A stretch of DNA of 64,000 nucleotides, from positions 175,730,083-175,794,082 of the forward strand of contig NC_090323.1 of the NCBI RefSeq assembly GCF_040869045.1, given 5' to 3'. The notes under the pieces were generated by a model that did no database searches, was not told the origin of the DNA, and was given only the letters and a program-made list of their open reading frames with translations. Source of the DNA: Eurosta solidaginis (lineage: Eukaryota; Arthropoda; Insecta; Diptera; Tephritidae). Position 1 is the stretch's first letter; each line of letters opens with the position of its first letter. A program made the position numbers and the translations under genes. Shown here in pieces: positions 20,059 through 31,375 of this stretch.

Positions 20059-22446
20059 TATACTCAGCTGAGCAGAGCTCACAGAGTATATTAACTTTGT
20101 TCGCATAACGGCAATCCGTAACGGCATAAATTAATCGAGATAGATATAGACTTCTATATATCAAAATGATCTGTGCGAAAAAAGAAATTCATTTAGCCAT
20201 GTCCGGCCGTCCGTCCGTAAACACGATAACTTGGGAAAATTTTGAGGTATCTTGATGAAATTGGGTGTGTGGGTTCCTGGGCGCTCATCTCAGATCGCTA
20301 TTTAAAATGAAAGAAATCGGACTGCAACCACGCCCACTTTTTCGATATCGAAAATTTCGAAAAACAGAAAAAGTGCGATAATTCATCACCAAAGACGGAT
20401 AAGGCGATGAAACTTGGTAGGTGGGTTGACCTTATGACGCAGAACAGAAAATTAGTAAAATTTTGGACAACAGGCGTGGCACCGCCCACTTTTAAAATAA
20501 GGTAATTTAAAGGTTTTGCAAGCTGTAATTTGCCAGTCGTTGAAGATATCATGATGAAATTTGGCAGAAACGTTACCCATGCTACTATTAGTGTGCTAAA
20601 TAAAAATTAGCAAAATCGGATGGCGAACACGCCCACTTAAAAGAAAAATGTTTTTTTCATAAAATTTTAACAAAAAATTTAATATCTTTACAGTATAAAA
20701 GTTAATTATGTCAACTTTCGACTCCAGTAATGATATGATGCAACAAAATACAAAGATAACACAACATTTCAAAATGGGCGTAACTCCGCCCTTTTTACCC
20801 AATTTACCAATCCTTGTGAAATTTGGTAGGGACATAGATTCTATGACGATAACTGTTTTGTATGAAAATGGGCCAAATCGGTTGAAGCCACGCCCAGTTT
20901 TTATACACAGTCGACCGCCTGTCGTTCCGCTCGGCCGTTAACACAATAACTTGAGCAAAAATCGATATATCTTTACTAAATTAGTTCACGTACTTATCTG
21001 AACTCACTTTATATTGGTGTAAAAAATGGCCGAAATCCGACTAAGACCACGCCCACTTTTTCGATATTACGAAAAATGAAAAAAAATGCCATAATTCTAT
21101 ATCAAATATGAAAAAAGGGATGAAACATGGTAATTGGATTGGTTTATTGACGCAAAATATAACTTTAGAAAAAACTTTGTAAAATGGTTGTGACACCTAC
21201 CATATTAAGTAGAAGAAGGGTGGAATCTTGTAGGAATACTGTTCGTGGTATTGCATATATAAATAAATTAGCGGCACCCAACAAATGATGTTCTGGGTCA
21301 CCCTGGTCCACATTTTGGTCGATATCTCGAAAATGCCTTCAAATATACAACTAAGGGCCACTCCCTTTTAGAACCCTCATTAACACCTTTCATTTGATAC
21401 CCATATCGTACAAACACATTCTAGAGTCACCCCTGGTCCACTTTTATGGCGATATCTCGAAAAGGCGTCTACCTATAGAACTAAGGCCTATTCCCTTTAA
21501 AAATACTCATTAACACCTTTCATTTGATACCCATATCGTACAAACACATTCTAGAGTCACCCCTGGTCCACCTTTATGGCGATATCTCGAAAAGGCGTCC
21601 ACCTATAGAACTAAGGCCTATTACCTTTAAAAATACTCATTAACACCTTTCATTTGATACCCATATCGTACAAACACATTCTAGAGTCACCCCTGTTCCA
21701 CCTTTATGGCGATATCTCGAAAAGGCGTCTACCTATAGAACTAAGGCCTATTCCCTTTAAAAATACTCATTAACACCTTTCATTTGATACCCATATCGTA
21801 CAAACACATTCTAGAGTCACCCCTGGTCCACCTTTATGGCGATATCTCGAAAAGGCATCTACCTATAGAACTAAGGCCTATTCCCTTTAAAAATACTCAT
21901 TAACACCTTTCATTTGATACCCATATCGTACAAACACATTCTAGAGTCACCCCTGGTCCACCTTTATGGCGATATCTCGAAAAGGCGTCCACCTATAGAA
22001 CTAAGGCCTATTCCCTTTAAAAATACTCATTAACACCTTTCATTTGATACCCATATCGTACAAACACATTCTAGAGTCACCCCTGGTCCACCTTTATGGT
22101 GATATCTCGAAAAGGCGTCTACCTATAGAACTAAGGCCTATTCCCTTTAAAAATACTCATTAACACCTTTCATTTGATACCCATATCGTACAAACACATT
22201 CTAGAGTCACCCCTGGTCCACCTTTATGGCGGTATCCCGAAATGGCGTCAACCTATAGAACTATGGCCCATTCCCTTTTAAAGTGCTCTTTAATACCTTT
22301 CATTTGATACCCATGTCATACAAACACATACGAGGGTTACCCTAGGTTCATTTTCCTAAATGGTGATTTTTCCTTATTTTGTCTCCAAAGCTCTCAGCTA
22401 AGTATGTAATGTTCGGTTACACCCGAACTTAGCCTTCCTTACTTGT
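20059..22446 (-). mobile_element. DINE-TR element C, complete, reversed
   Basis: It lies on the minus strand with its 5' end at 22,446 (reverse complement acttgt of ACAAGT) and its 3' end at 20,059 (tatactcagctgagcagagc). About eight units of exactly 130 bp sit at 21,290-22,320 (tatgggtatcaaa phase at 21,391, 21,521, 21,651 and so on), more uniform than in the other copies. The 3' block carries repeated ccacgcccactttt boxes and a (GGCCGTCC)-type tract near 20,205. It is inserted within LINE-A copy 3. Confidence 0.88.
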
Positions 22447-23240
22447 TAATATAATAATTTTGGCCTAAGCTCGTAAGACCTGCACAAGATCTTAGACACT
22501 TTTCAGCCCTGCGTTTGGATCCGTCCATCTTCTCGTGCGTGTTCGATAATGTGCAAGTCTTGTCTTATCTTAATCTCACCCAATTAGGACGTCTACGGAG
22601 CAAGCTTCGAGGGATGCACCCTTTTAGCTAATTCATAAACTTTTTCATATCCAGCTGTTCTGATATGTTCCGGAACCCAATATAGATATATGTATGTCTA
22701 TTTCGATTCATCATAGGGATTGCTTACATTCTAACAAAAGGCTTCGGTATATATAAAAACAAGAAACTACTGGGCTGTCTCTCTGATTTATCAATATCTA
22801 AGATCACTAACCGCTTAAGTGTTTAAAGATGGTGATCACTATTTCTATTGTGGTTCTACATGCAAATTAAAGTACAGGTAGGGGCGAGTCCGATGTTAGA
22901 GGACGCTGTACGGATAAGTTTTTCAATAAGAAAATTATTTTAAGCTTCTCAGTGAAAACTCGTCTGCCTTGCAGATACCATTTGGAGTCGGCAATACAAA
23001 GTATTCCTCCTGCAGCATAACATGCTATCTATTCGACCCGTCAAGGTGGTATGTATTTCAATGGAATTACGACCATTCATGATCTCTTGTTTCGTAACAT
23101 TATTGAAAGCCCTGACAATATCCAGAAAATCACTTAGGGCACATTCGTGATAATGCTACCTCATGACCACCCTATGCAGTGCTCCGTATGCCGACTCGCC
23201 TTTAATGGAGGTGTGTGACTTTGTATGCACTAAAAAGATT
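22447..23240 (-). mobile_element. LINE-A copy 3, 5' segment, decayed
   Basis: This is the continuation of the LINE interrupted by DINE C. Minus-strand frames recall the RNase H C-terminal region (RLAHYRTRTRRWTDPNAGLK near 22,550). Further out, near 23,090-23,170, FLDIVRAFNNVTKQEIMNG resembles the RT box that reads LDI-x-GAF-x-NV in R1-type LINEs. The distance between these is too short, so an internal deletion of RT sequence is inferred. A SINE body fragment lies at 22,943-22,998. Confidence 0.6.
22943..22998 (+). mobile_element. SINE body fragment
   Basis: The segment cttctcagtgaaaactcgtc ... ggagtcggcaataca matches the body of the SINE at 6,262-6,315. The tRNA-like head and tail are missing. 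Confidence 0.7.
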
Positions 23241-23668
23241 TAGAATATATAAAGATGATGCCAGACATCCCAAAAGCGTGCGGCACATGAATTATTCGTA
23301 TGATCCCATCAAATATTATCTTTAGCCACTTTATTAGCCTACTCCCCAACGTTTGCAGCATGGTGGGGAATATTCGATCCAGAATCGTCAATTTAAGCCT
23401 GGAAAGTTTTTAATCATAGAGTTAACTTTAGAATAATCACTCACGCTGACACTACTTACTGCCAGATCGGAATCTAAGTATTGCCTTTTGACTCCTTCTC
23501 ATCATCCACCAAATTAAAATGTGCACCGACGAGCGCTACAAAGACTCTCCACTGCTCAAATTGCATTTCACATCAAACTCTTTATGACTCTCTGAAATAT
23601 TTTGCTTCTAAATGTGGTTATCAAAAATTTGTTAATATATTAGACCATGGCGCAATAAAACCAGAAGG
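23241..23668. other. Unassigned, probably decayed LINE
   Basis: A frame of 63 codons (23,481-23,669, plus) precedes the LINE-B RNase H fragment directly and may be its connecting region, but I see no motif. Confidence 0.3.
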
Positions 23669-24785
23669 ATGAAGTCATTAGCACAACAAAAAAACTTTGA
23701 CGGCTCTCATATACCGGTCTTTATCCCCGACAGAACGGACTATTGTATGTCGATAACTGCTCCCTATACAACCTTCATCCCAGTCATTCCACCGAGAGAG
23801 GAGTGGGGAAGAGGAATTATCTGGGGCATGGGACCGGTTAAATTGTTCACGGAGGGGTCGAAGCTGGACGGAAAGGTTGGGGGGGGGGTCTTTTGTAAAG
23901 AGCTAAATGTAAGCCGCAAGTTTAAGTTAGCTGATCACTGCAGTGTATTTTAAGCGGAAGTTGCTGCGATTAAGGTTGCGGTGGATGGAATGCTATCCAG
24001 TGCTACTACGGTTAAGAAATTTAACATCTACTCTTATAGCCAAGCGGCTATCAAGGCCTTGAGCTCAACTACAGTGCAATCGAGGGTGGTCGGGGAGTGC
24101 TTCACCTCGCTTGCGATTGCATCGGATTATTTTACAATTAAGATTATCTGGGTCCCGGGCCTTAGTGATATCCCGGGTGACTGTCAAGCGGATCTCTTAG
24201 CCCGCATCGGTACAACTGAACCGGATGAAGATGGCTGTAGGGATTTCGGGATTCCGCTAGCCACCTGTGGATTGCTTCTCCATAGCTGGGCCTCGAATCA
24301 GCTCAGCAAAGGTTGGGCGGACACCACGTCTTGCAGGATAGCAAGATCTTTCTGGCCGAAAGTGGATGGCAGGAGGTCTGCTGAAATAATTGGGTTCACT
24401 AAGGCTCACCTATCAATGGTCATTGTGGTTTTGACTGGGCACTGTCCCATGGGTATCCATGCGGTACGTCTCAATATATTTGAAACTCCACCCTGCTGCA
24501 GCTGTATTGAGGATGATGAGGTGGAATCACCAAATCACTTTATGCTTGATTGCCCAGCTTTTGAAAGATCTAGGATAAAGTACATCGGTCGCGACTCACT
24601 TGGATCTCCAAAGTTGAGATCGGTATCATTTGGACCTTTATCGTTGCTACTCAACGATTCTCTAAGTAGCTAGATCTAAGTCACCGTTATTTTTGATATA
24701 TGTGGTATCACAACGGACCTTCGTGTTGTCCAAGTGAGCTATCCTTATCAGGGCAGCTATCACCTAACCTAACCTAACCTATAAT
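23669..24785 (+). pseudogene. LINE-B ORF2 fragment: RNase H and C-terminal domain
   Basis: The order of motifs is that of an RNase H domain downstream of a LINE reverse transcriptase (R1/LOA/I-type). The first box reads LFTEGSKLDGKVGGGVFC, where the usual catalytic Asp of TDGS is Glu. After one in-frame TAA (near 23,951) comes AEVAAIKVAVDG with the catalytic Glu. Next is IYSYSQAAIKAL, where IYSDSQ is expected, so the second catalytic Asp is Tyr. Then come IIWVPGLSDIPGDCQADLLAR and the C-terminal knuckle CCSCIEDDEVESPNHFMLDCP. The long open frame 23,981-24,673 ends at the normal C-terminus, followed by a short 3' UTR and a terminal run of CCTAA repeats (about 24,763-24,781). At least two active-site losses and one stop make it dead. 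The 3' UTR differs from that of LINE-A, so it is a second family. Confidence 0.85.
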
Positions 24786-24849
24786 CCGGTCATGAATTTA
24801 AATTAGCAGGAAGGGAAAATTTTTTGGTCCTATTTTGCTACTTTTTTAC

Positions 24850-26580
24850 TGCCTTGTTAATGTACTGTGCAGAAAAAAAGAAACTCGATGTATTTCCACA
24901 TTGGAAACAGTGACATGAAAAAAAAGAAGAGAAAACAGAGGGAATGGGTTGAAAAAGTACAGAAAGTTGGGAGGAAGTGGGAAAAGTGAAGAAACAAGAC
25001 GAAGAGAGAAAGTGAGAGTAAAAGTAAGAATAAAGATAATGGTCTGAGGTTAACAGGAAGGGTAAGAATAATAAAGTCAGAGATAGAACTAGATAAGAGC
25101 AAGATCAGGACGATTAAGAAAAAAAAAAAAACGGGAAGATTTACGGAAGAATAAAAGGCATGGGGGAGTTGAATGGGACGATTATGGTAAACTTGAAAAT
25201 GCAGAGGGGAGAGGAAATAAAAGAGGAAGAAAAGGGATAGCCAGAGGAGAAGCTGGTAGATTATAAAGAGGGTCAAAACCATGTCTGTCGGGTTTCATAA
25301 TATGGTTATTTCATGTCTGTCTAAACGTTTCCGGGGTCAGCGAGATCTGTTTAAAAAAACGTTCTTATAAATCACATATTTCTTTTTTGTCTTCAATGAA
25401 TTTCTATAAACTCTGATTTTTTAAGCATCGTTGATGTAAAACCTCTGCCGCTTAATATTTTTACGTTAGCCATCTTTTTGTGCTCGATGAGCTTACATCA
25501 TAACGCTTCGATTACATAGATAAATGTTGGGTCTGGGGACTGTGTACCGCCAATCCTGAGTTTTGCTATTAGAAGCCACCCAGATACTCTGAAAATCCAG
25601 CTATTCAGTTCCGTCGACTAAAACTTTTCAATTTCCACTTAGGAAATACAGACGACGGGCATTGTTTTCCTGCACATTACTTCGTATTTCAGAATGGCAT
25701 TAAATTAGTATTTTTATATTATACTGAAGAAATGAATGCTGTGGTTAGTCAAGAAGCAACACTTAAATTCATGAGGGCGTGTATGATGGAATACGAATCC
25801 ATTTTGTAGATGAAGTCTTCTTTTCCTAAGTACAAATGGAAAAGTTTTAGTCCACGAAACTGTCCACCACCTCCTTAGAGTACCCCACTGTCCACAACTA
25901 AGAAATATGGCAAGAGGCTTTTGACGTTTATGAGATGATTGACGACCTGGAAAAATATTATAAAATCGCGGAGGAGTATCTGGGTGGTTTCTAATAAGAA
26001 AACTATAATATAATAAAGAATGGATATAACGAGTACTATTTGTCGCTAGTACAAATATGCCATTAATCCGATCCACCTTTCAAGAGCTATTGTGATTTAA
26101 AAAATTAGTTTCTATCACGGATCGTAACACGTAATACGAGCCCAGGATTGGCGGTCCCAAGACCCAATATTTACCTATGTGAACGAACGTTAAGTAGTAG
26201 GTTCATTAGCAGAAAATGTTGACTGGCGTAGAAATATAAAGCGCAAAGGTTTTATAGCAAAGATGTTTACAAAAATCCTGCTCTTTTTTTATCCAAGTCT
26301 CACTTTCGCAATTACTCTTGATCTTATCCATATATTATTCTTACTCTTCCTGTGAACCTCTTTTTACTAATTTCTCTCACACCATTAACCTTATTCTTAC
26401 TTTGACTCCCACTCTCCCTCGTCCTCTTGGTCTCTTTACTTTTCCCATTTCCCACCAACTTCCTCTTCTTTATCTTCCTATTGCCTTTGTTTTCTCATCA
26501 CTTTTCTGTCATTTCCCGGTTTCCAATGTGTGAGATATATCGAGTTTGACTCTTTTCCGCACATTACATTGCTAAAGTAC
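24850..26580. mobile_element. Foldback-like element with ~700-bp purine/pyrimidine arms
   Basis: The left part (24,850-25,570) and right part (26,130-26,580) are imperfect reverse complements. The outer tips are ttaatgtactgtgcagaaaa at left and ttttccgcacattacattgc at right, next to ctcgatgtattt/atatatcgagtt. The middle of the arms is a long purine-rich (left) or pyrimidine-rich (right) tract. The inner ~150 bp match best: taaaacctctgccgcttaat at 25,437 pairs with the reverse of 26,245, and ccgccaatcctgag at 25,548 with ctcaggattggcgg-like at 26,140. The loop is about 560 bp. The open frames of 120-141 codons here are compositional. Long-armed foldback (FB-like) transposons have this shape. 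No duplication was identified. Confidence 0.55.
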
Positions 26581-27280
26581 TAAAAAAAGTAAAAAATAGT
26601 ACGAGCAATTTTCTTTTCCTGTTACTTTAAAACTCATGACGGATTTTGAGGGTCGCAAAATTTTTGTTGTTGTAATAACTACTGAGTTCACCTGCCTGGT
26701 TTTATTGTGTCATGCTCTGATGGAAATAGAAAAGAACTAGAGTGCGACAAGCTGTGCAGGTTTTGTTCGAGTTGGTACGAAGTTGTATTGATTGAGATAA
26801 CGTCCGCTGGCTGAGACTATCCATAATAAACATTTCCCGTGTCCTGTGAATAGGGTAAATCCGGCTTTTTCATTCGCACGTATATTGAAAAAATTTCTGA
26901 CTGCCCTAGTGCAATGAAAGACATATACATATATATACTTGATAATAAATAAACATATAAATATAAGTAATTTGATATCCTTTTAATTTGCGAAAAAATT
27001 ATGTCTTAGTGTCACATCTGTGATTATTGGATGAAGGAATTAAAATTGTACATGACTTCACTAACATATTTTCGATATTTAATACAAATAATCTATTGCT
27101 TTGTTATAACTGATATCATAAGACATATTAAGTTATTCGAACGTGCCTTATGCTCACAGTATAAAGTGTATGTGTAATTTTATATTATTCGAAGACAATC
27201 ATACCTACCATCCATGATTCTAGAAATGCAAAGACATATTGAAGGTAGATACCAATTCTGACAAAGAATAACTGATTCCG
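26581..27280. other. No gene recognised
   Basis: AT-rich intergenic-type sequence with no repeat end or coding signal that I can name. Confidence 0.4.
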
Positions 27281-27289
27281 CTTACGTAT

Positions 27290-28070
27290 TGCACGCATTT
27301 GCCTCGAGACCACCGGATAATGTCGCTTATCTTGAATCTCCGTATGAGACTGGAATAGTATCGCGAGATGCTAAGGAGGTTTGTGACCCGTTCTTTTGCA
27401 GGGTCCTATCCGTCAAGAGCTCCCACTAAAACATCGAAATCAAGCGCCGTTGGATGATCAGCAAGAGTCTGATCAGGCTAACGAACCGACTGACTTCGTC
27501 ACATATAATGATGTCTGGCCTTAACAACACCAGATTCCACCGTTACCAGCGTCGCTTTCAGGCCGAAGAGTGTAAATAGCAATGGTTTACTACATGGAGA
27601 AGGGTCTCAAGGTCCCTTCCACATTTGATACAGCGCTTATCAGCGAAAGTCGCAGAAACTATGAATTTACCAGTTCGGAGGAAGTTGTTCGTCGAATTTC
27701 CCTTGGTCCGGTATTTCTATCAAATGGTACTACACCGCGCAACTTCGAGGTGATGCACTTACACTCCTCTGTCTCGACAACGGCGAAACCAGGTTTGATC
27801 GGTCGGCCACACTGGATCCAAAACTCCAACCTTGCTGAGAAATATGTCAAGTGTATTTTGATCTTGGTGTTAAATCTGGCCGATGATTTCCCCACATTCG
27901 ACCAGTAGCGGTTTGTTGGATAAATACCTCGCCTCGCATGCTGTATTTCTTCATCTTCCATAGCCTGCCTTGGCGATGATACCGCTAGACTGATCGAGAC
28001 CAAGCCCTTTGAGCTCAACATCTTAAACGCATGGGCTACGATGAGCAGATTTCTCATGTCGGCCAGAGGT
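27290..28070 (-). pseudogene. R2-type LINE C-terminus: CCHC knuckle and restriction-like endonuclease start
   Basis: Minus strand. One frame, starting near 27,634, reads RCIKCGRDLETLLHVVNHC, a C-x2-C-x8-H-x4-C knuckle that sits after the RT in R2/R4/NeSL-type LINEs. About 30 codons later, with two stops between, it reads LRPDIIICDEVSRFVSLI, which resembles the RPD box that opens their restriction-enzyme-like endonuclease. The upstream frame 28,057-27,659 is 132 codons and probably covers the region before the knuckle, in another frame. Frameshifts and stops make it inactive. The RT fragment at 28,690-29,000 on the same strand is likely the same copy, split by the R400 repeat. Confidence 0.6.
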
Positions 28071-28167
28071 AGTCACCCTCCAGAGGGGGCAGAAATACAA
28101 GTACGCGACGAGCATGTTGAACCAGGTTCATTCATGTCTTAGCAGTCTTTTAAGATAGTTTCTACCT

Positions 28168-28555
28168 ACGTGTTGTTGTTGTATTAACGATAAAGACACA
28201 CTCCGAAGGCTTTGGGGAGAGTAATCGATGTTCCGGTACGTTCCGGTAACAAAGCACCATTAAGGTACAAGCCCGACCATCTCGGGAACGATTTATATGA
28301 CCATATTAAACCTTCTAAGCCATCCCGCCCTCCCCACCACCTAGTTCCAACAGCAACTTGGGGTCGCCAGAGGCTCGGCTGATAATGAAACAGGATTCGC
28401 CGCGGGTAGGTGAGGTTGACAATTGGGTTGGAGAAGCTATAAATTGCGCTGAACCTCTTGAGAGGGTTGCGCTACACAACCCCTTGAATCAATTTGGTAT
28501 TTTAGTCGCCTCGGCATACCTACCGCGGGTATATTGTAATCCCCCTACCAACATC
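28168..28555 (+). repeat. R400 repeat, nearly full length
   Basis: It runs from gttgttgttgtattaacgat through the hairpin (actccgaagg...ttggggagag), accatctcgggaacgattta, cttggggtcgccagagg, caggattcgccgcgggtagg and gttgcgctacacaacccctt to cataccta-ccgcgggtatat. Compared with the 18,155 and 40,532 copies it lacks a short piece near 28,230. It sits between two parts of an R2-type LINE and probably inserted into it. Confidence 0.75.
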
Positions 28556-28689
28556 TGCAAAATAAACGGCGCAATAAGAAGGTTGCAATAGCGTTTTTCT
28601 TCTGTCTAGCTCCGTTTCGTCCCTAGCGGTCCAGCACTCGCCATTTTCTCAGAAAGCCAACTATGGTGGTCTGCCAAATATGAAAGCGA

Positions 28690-29000
28690 TTGGGTATTCC
28701 TAAGTGGTCATAATGCTGTTCTGGTTCCAATGTTCGGATAGGCTATCCCTGTAGTAGCTGTCGTGTTGTTTCCCGCAGGACGGTGCACAATTGACTGCTT
28801 CTATAGCTGAGCGCGATGGCTCGCTACCTGTGATTGGCACCATATTGTCGGCGTAGGCCAAATTATTGAAAATAACGTTGCCCAATTGGTAGCTGAACCC
28901 TGCTTGATCCACCGGCGGATGATGATCTTCAGAACCAATTCAAGCACAATATCTTCCACTACAAAGCTGGCGCACAGTAATCTGCCTAGCTCTAGCTGTG
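28690..29000 (-). pseudogene. LINE reverse transcriptase fragment with YADN
   Basis: Minus strand, 28,912-28,700: YQLGNVIFNNLAYADNMVPI matches the RT segment around the catalytic YADD box, here YADN (second Asp lost). Upstream frames near 28,920-28,990 give LELVLKIIIRRWI, the helix that precedes it. The LGN-x(3)-N-L-A-YAD spacing is as in R2-like LINEs, which agrees with the knuckle and endonuclease remains at 27.3-28.07 kb. Confidence 0.6.
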
Positions 29001-29495
29001 GTCATTCTTCTAGCAATGCATAAGCGCTAGAGTTGGTACTGTACGGAGATACCCGGTGATTCCAACCAGAATCATTCGTTGCACTTTTTTCACTTTTTCG
29101 ACATTAGAAGCCATGCCTAGTGCGTTTTATCAGACCAACACTGCATAGAAGAAGGGATCGGCTGGACCATCATATCATGCAGCCAGCGCGTAAAACGGGG
29201 AGAGAGCGTCCAGCATCTGCCAATGGTCTTAAAGCAGAAGTACAAGCCGAGCGAGGCCGTGTTAGCTCTGTCTTCTATATTAACTTCTACGACACCTCAT
29301 TGTCAAGTATAATGATAAAGTATATAGTCTGATATGGTGATTTTTGACCTCCTATAAACATAACCTGCTCAGTTTTATTGGGGGTTTGTTGGGGGCTATA
29401 GCTTATTCGCGGGATTCAGTTAATTTAGTCAGTTATCTCTGCAGAAGATCCCATAGGGTGTATGGAAATTTCTCCTAGATGAAGCCCTTGTTTTC
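29001..29495. other. No gene recognised
   Basis: A frame of 70 codons at 29,120-29,332 has no motif. The stretch may include further decayed LINE sequence. Confidence 0.3.
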
Positions 29496-29499
29496 AACG

Positions 29500-29965
29500 T
29501 CTTGAAGAAGATAGTTTACGATCACGGCACATAGACAGAAAGGCGTTAACAAGAGGAAGAAACAGAGAAGGGTCAAAACGGAAGGGGAAAGGCAGACATG
29601 AACTAACATGGGGAAGAATATTAAGAGGAATAGGAGAAGGAAATAGAAGAAGAAATTAAAAGAAAATATAATGAAAAAATGTACGCACCGGCTAAAGGGC
29701 CTAAAAATGACTTAACTACATCGAGATAAAGAAAAGATAGAGAAATTGTTTCACGGGAGTCGGACCAGTACTTAAAGGTCCTAGTACCTGAGCGTACTGG
29801 ATTCATATCCTGCATAGGACTGCTTAAATCCAAAAAATTTCTCTGAATCTTCGCTGATCGTTTTTGTGGTTAAAAAACAAAAAATTCAACAATATCAGAA
29901 AACTAAGAGGGAGAGGAAAAAGAGAAAGATTGACCTTGTGCAAGAGAAGGAGAAGGGAATGCTTG
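29500..29965. repeat. Purine-rich tract
   Basis: The plus strand is dominated by GAAGAAGAAA, GGAATAGGAGAAGG and AAAGAGAAAGA words, interrupted at about 29,690-29,870 by mixed sequence. The composition and texture match the arms of the 24.85-26.58 kb foldback element. Confidence 0.5.
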
Positions 29966-30924
29966 TCTGTTAGCTCCAAATATATTAATCCTTTTAAATT
30001 TTTCTATAGTTTGCAAATCGATATCCAATTTTTATAAATACTCATTTCGCGAGCCCGAAAAATTTCAATTTTCCATTAACCCCTTAATACAAATTACATA
30101 ACCGGTATGAGCATACCCATTTATTTACCATATAAAAAGAGTTATTTATGTAGATTACACACACACACACACATACACAGTGCACACGATATGGAAAATA
30201 AGCTGAGTTTTATTATTTTGCCCTCTACATTCAGCGACTGTGGGATTAGTGGTGGCGGTGAATGTCAATTGTTGTGACACTTTGCACGCTACCGACCCAT
30301 CAAGGGAGTGAAAGTGAACGAACGCAAAACGTGTGTGGTTGGGGTAAGTGAAAGGTTAAAGTTGTTTAAAGTAAAATTGGGTGCTAATTTAAATTTCAAC
30401 ACATCGACCATAGCAGGTTTTCATCGCATTTGTTGTTGTCGGTCGAGTGTAAACGAGAGGTATTACATATTTTATGAGTTCTATACTTAAGCTGAGTAAA
30501 TTCATACTTACATACATACATATGTACATATATTATACATGTGTAAGTAGATGAGCTTTTGTAAACATGAAAACAAGTAGAGTAATCGCGTTGAACTAAC
30601 AATAAATATAAATTTGTTTTGAGCGCAAAGATAACGGGTATTACGAAACTAATGCAAAATTATTAGAAAACGAGAGTTTTTTGTTAAACAGAAAATTGAC
30701 CACGATTAAGTTTGCTTGCAAATAATTAAATAATCTGTATTTTCAATTGGGTATCGCAAAATCCTACGTTTTGTTATAATGATCGTTTTTTTATTATTAT
30801 GTTTTGAGTTTGATTCTTCGCTCAGAAAATAATACTTAATCTTTGTTTTTTTTTTTTTTTATAAAAAAAATTTTAATTTCCTGAGGGAAGTAGAACACAA
30901 GCTGCAAGCAACTGCTTGATCTAG
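29966..30924. other. No gene; (CA)n and poly-T
   Basis: A short CA microsatellite lies at about 30,158-30,178 and a poly-T run near 30,846. No coding signal was recognised. Confidence 0.45.
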
Positions 30925-31375
30925 CCCTGCCTCCAAGAGGGTTAAGGCAACATCTCCATAAGCACTATGATGAGCTCCGGCACCTGCAAATACAGCCGTT
31001 TGGTCCAGAAGAGCATAAGGAGCTCTCCTTTGTCAGGATGCGCTCGGTGAGCCCCGTTATCAATATACAATATCCTACTCTTGCTGCAGAATAAAGCAAC
31101 AAACGAGACACCCTGGCCCAACTTCGTTCTGGATACTATAAGGGGATAATTTCTTACTTTCCCAGAATCAACCCCGACACACATAATGTATGTCCTGCAT
31201 ACGATGTGTCTCCACATGACAACAACCATCTTTTCAATTATAATGTGGAACCCTTTAACAACACCATCCCTATGGTCAGCATCTGTTGGAACTGGTAGTT
31301 TCCTTGGACTTTGATAACAATTTGTGAGTGGTCGCACCCACTGAATGGGGCGAAGCACCGTTAGCACAACAATAA
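30925..31375 (+). pseudogene. LINE-C 3' end (ORF2 C-terminus), decayed
   Basis: The plus-strand frames follow the C-terminus of LINE-C ORF2: the helix around LAQLRSGYYKGIISYFPRIN, the knuckle-like VSPHDNNHLFNYNVEP, and the end GAKHR before gcacaacaataaac, a worn (CAA)n tail. The same region is at 57,280-57,750 and, reversed, at 42,113-42,640. It contains stops and frameshifts and is 5'-truncated at about 30,925. Confidence 0.75.

Noticed and set aside
24763..24781. (CCTAA)n resembling the insect telomere repeat TTAGG
   Set aside because: It is the 3' tip of LINE-B, and similar tips end LINE-A copies. Higher flies lack TTAGG telomeres.
24857..25282. 141-codon minus-strand frame rich in Leu, Phe and Ser, looking like a membrane protein
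   Set aside because: It is the direct translation of a polypyrimidine tract. The same happens at 44.2-44.8 kb. No motif or codon pattern supports a gene.
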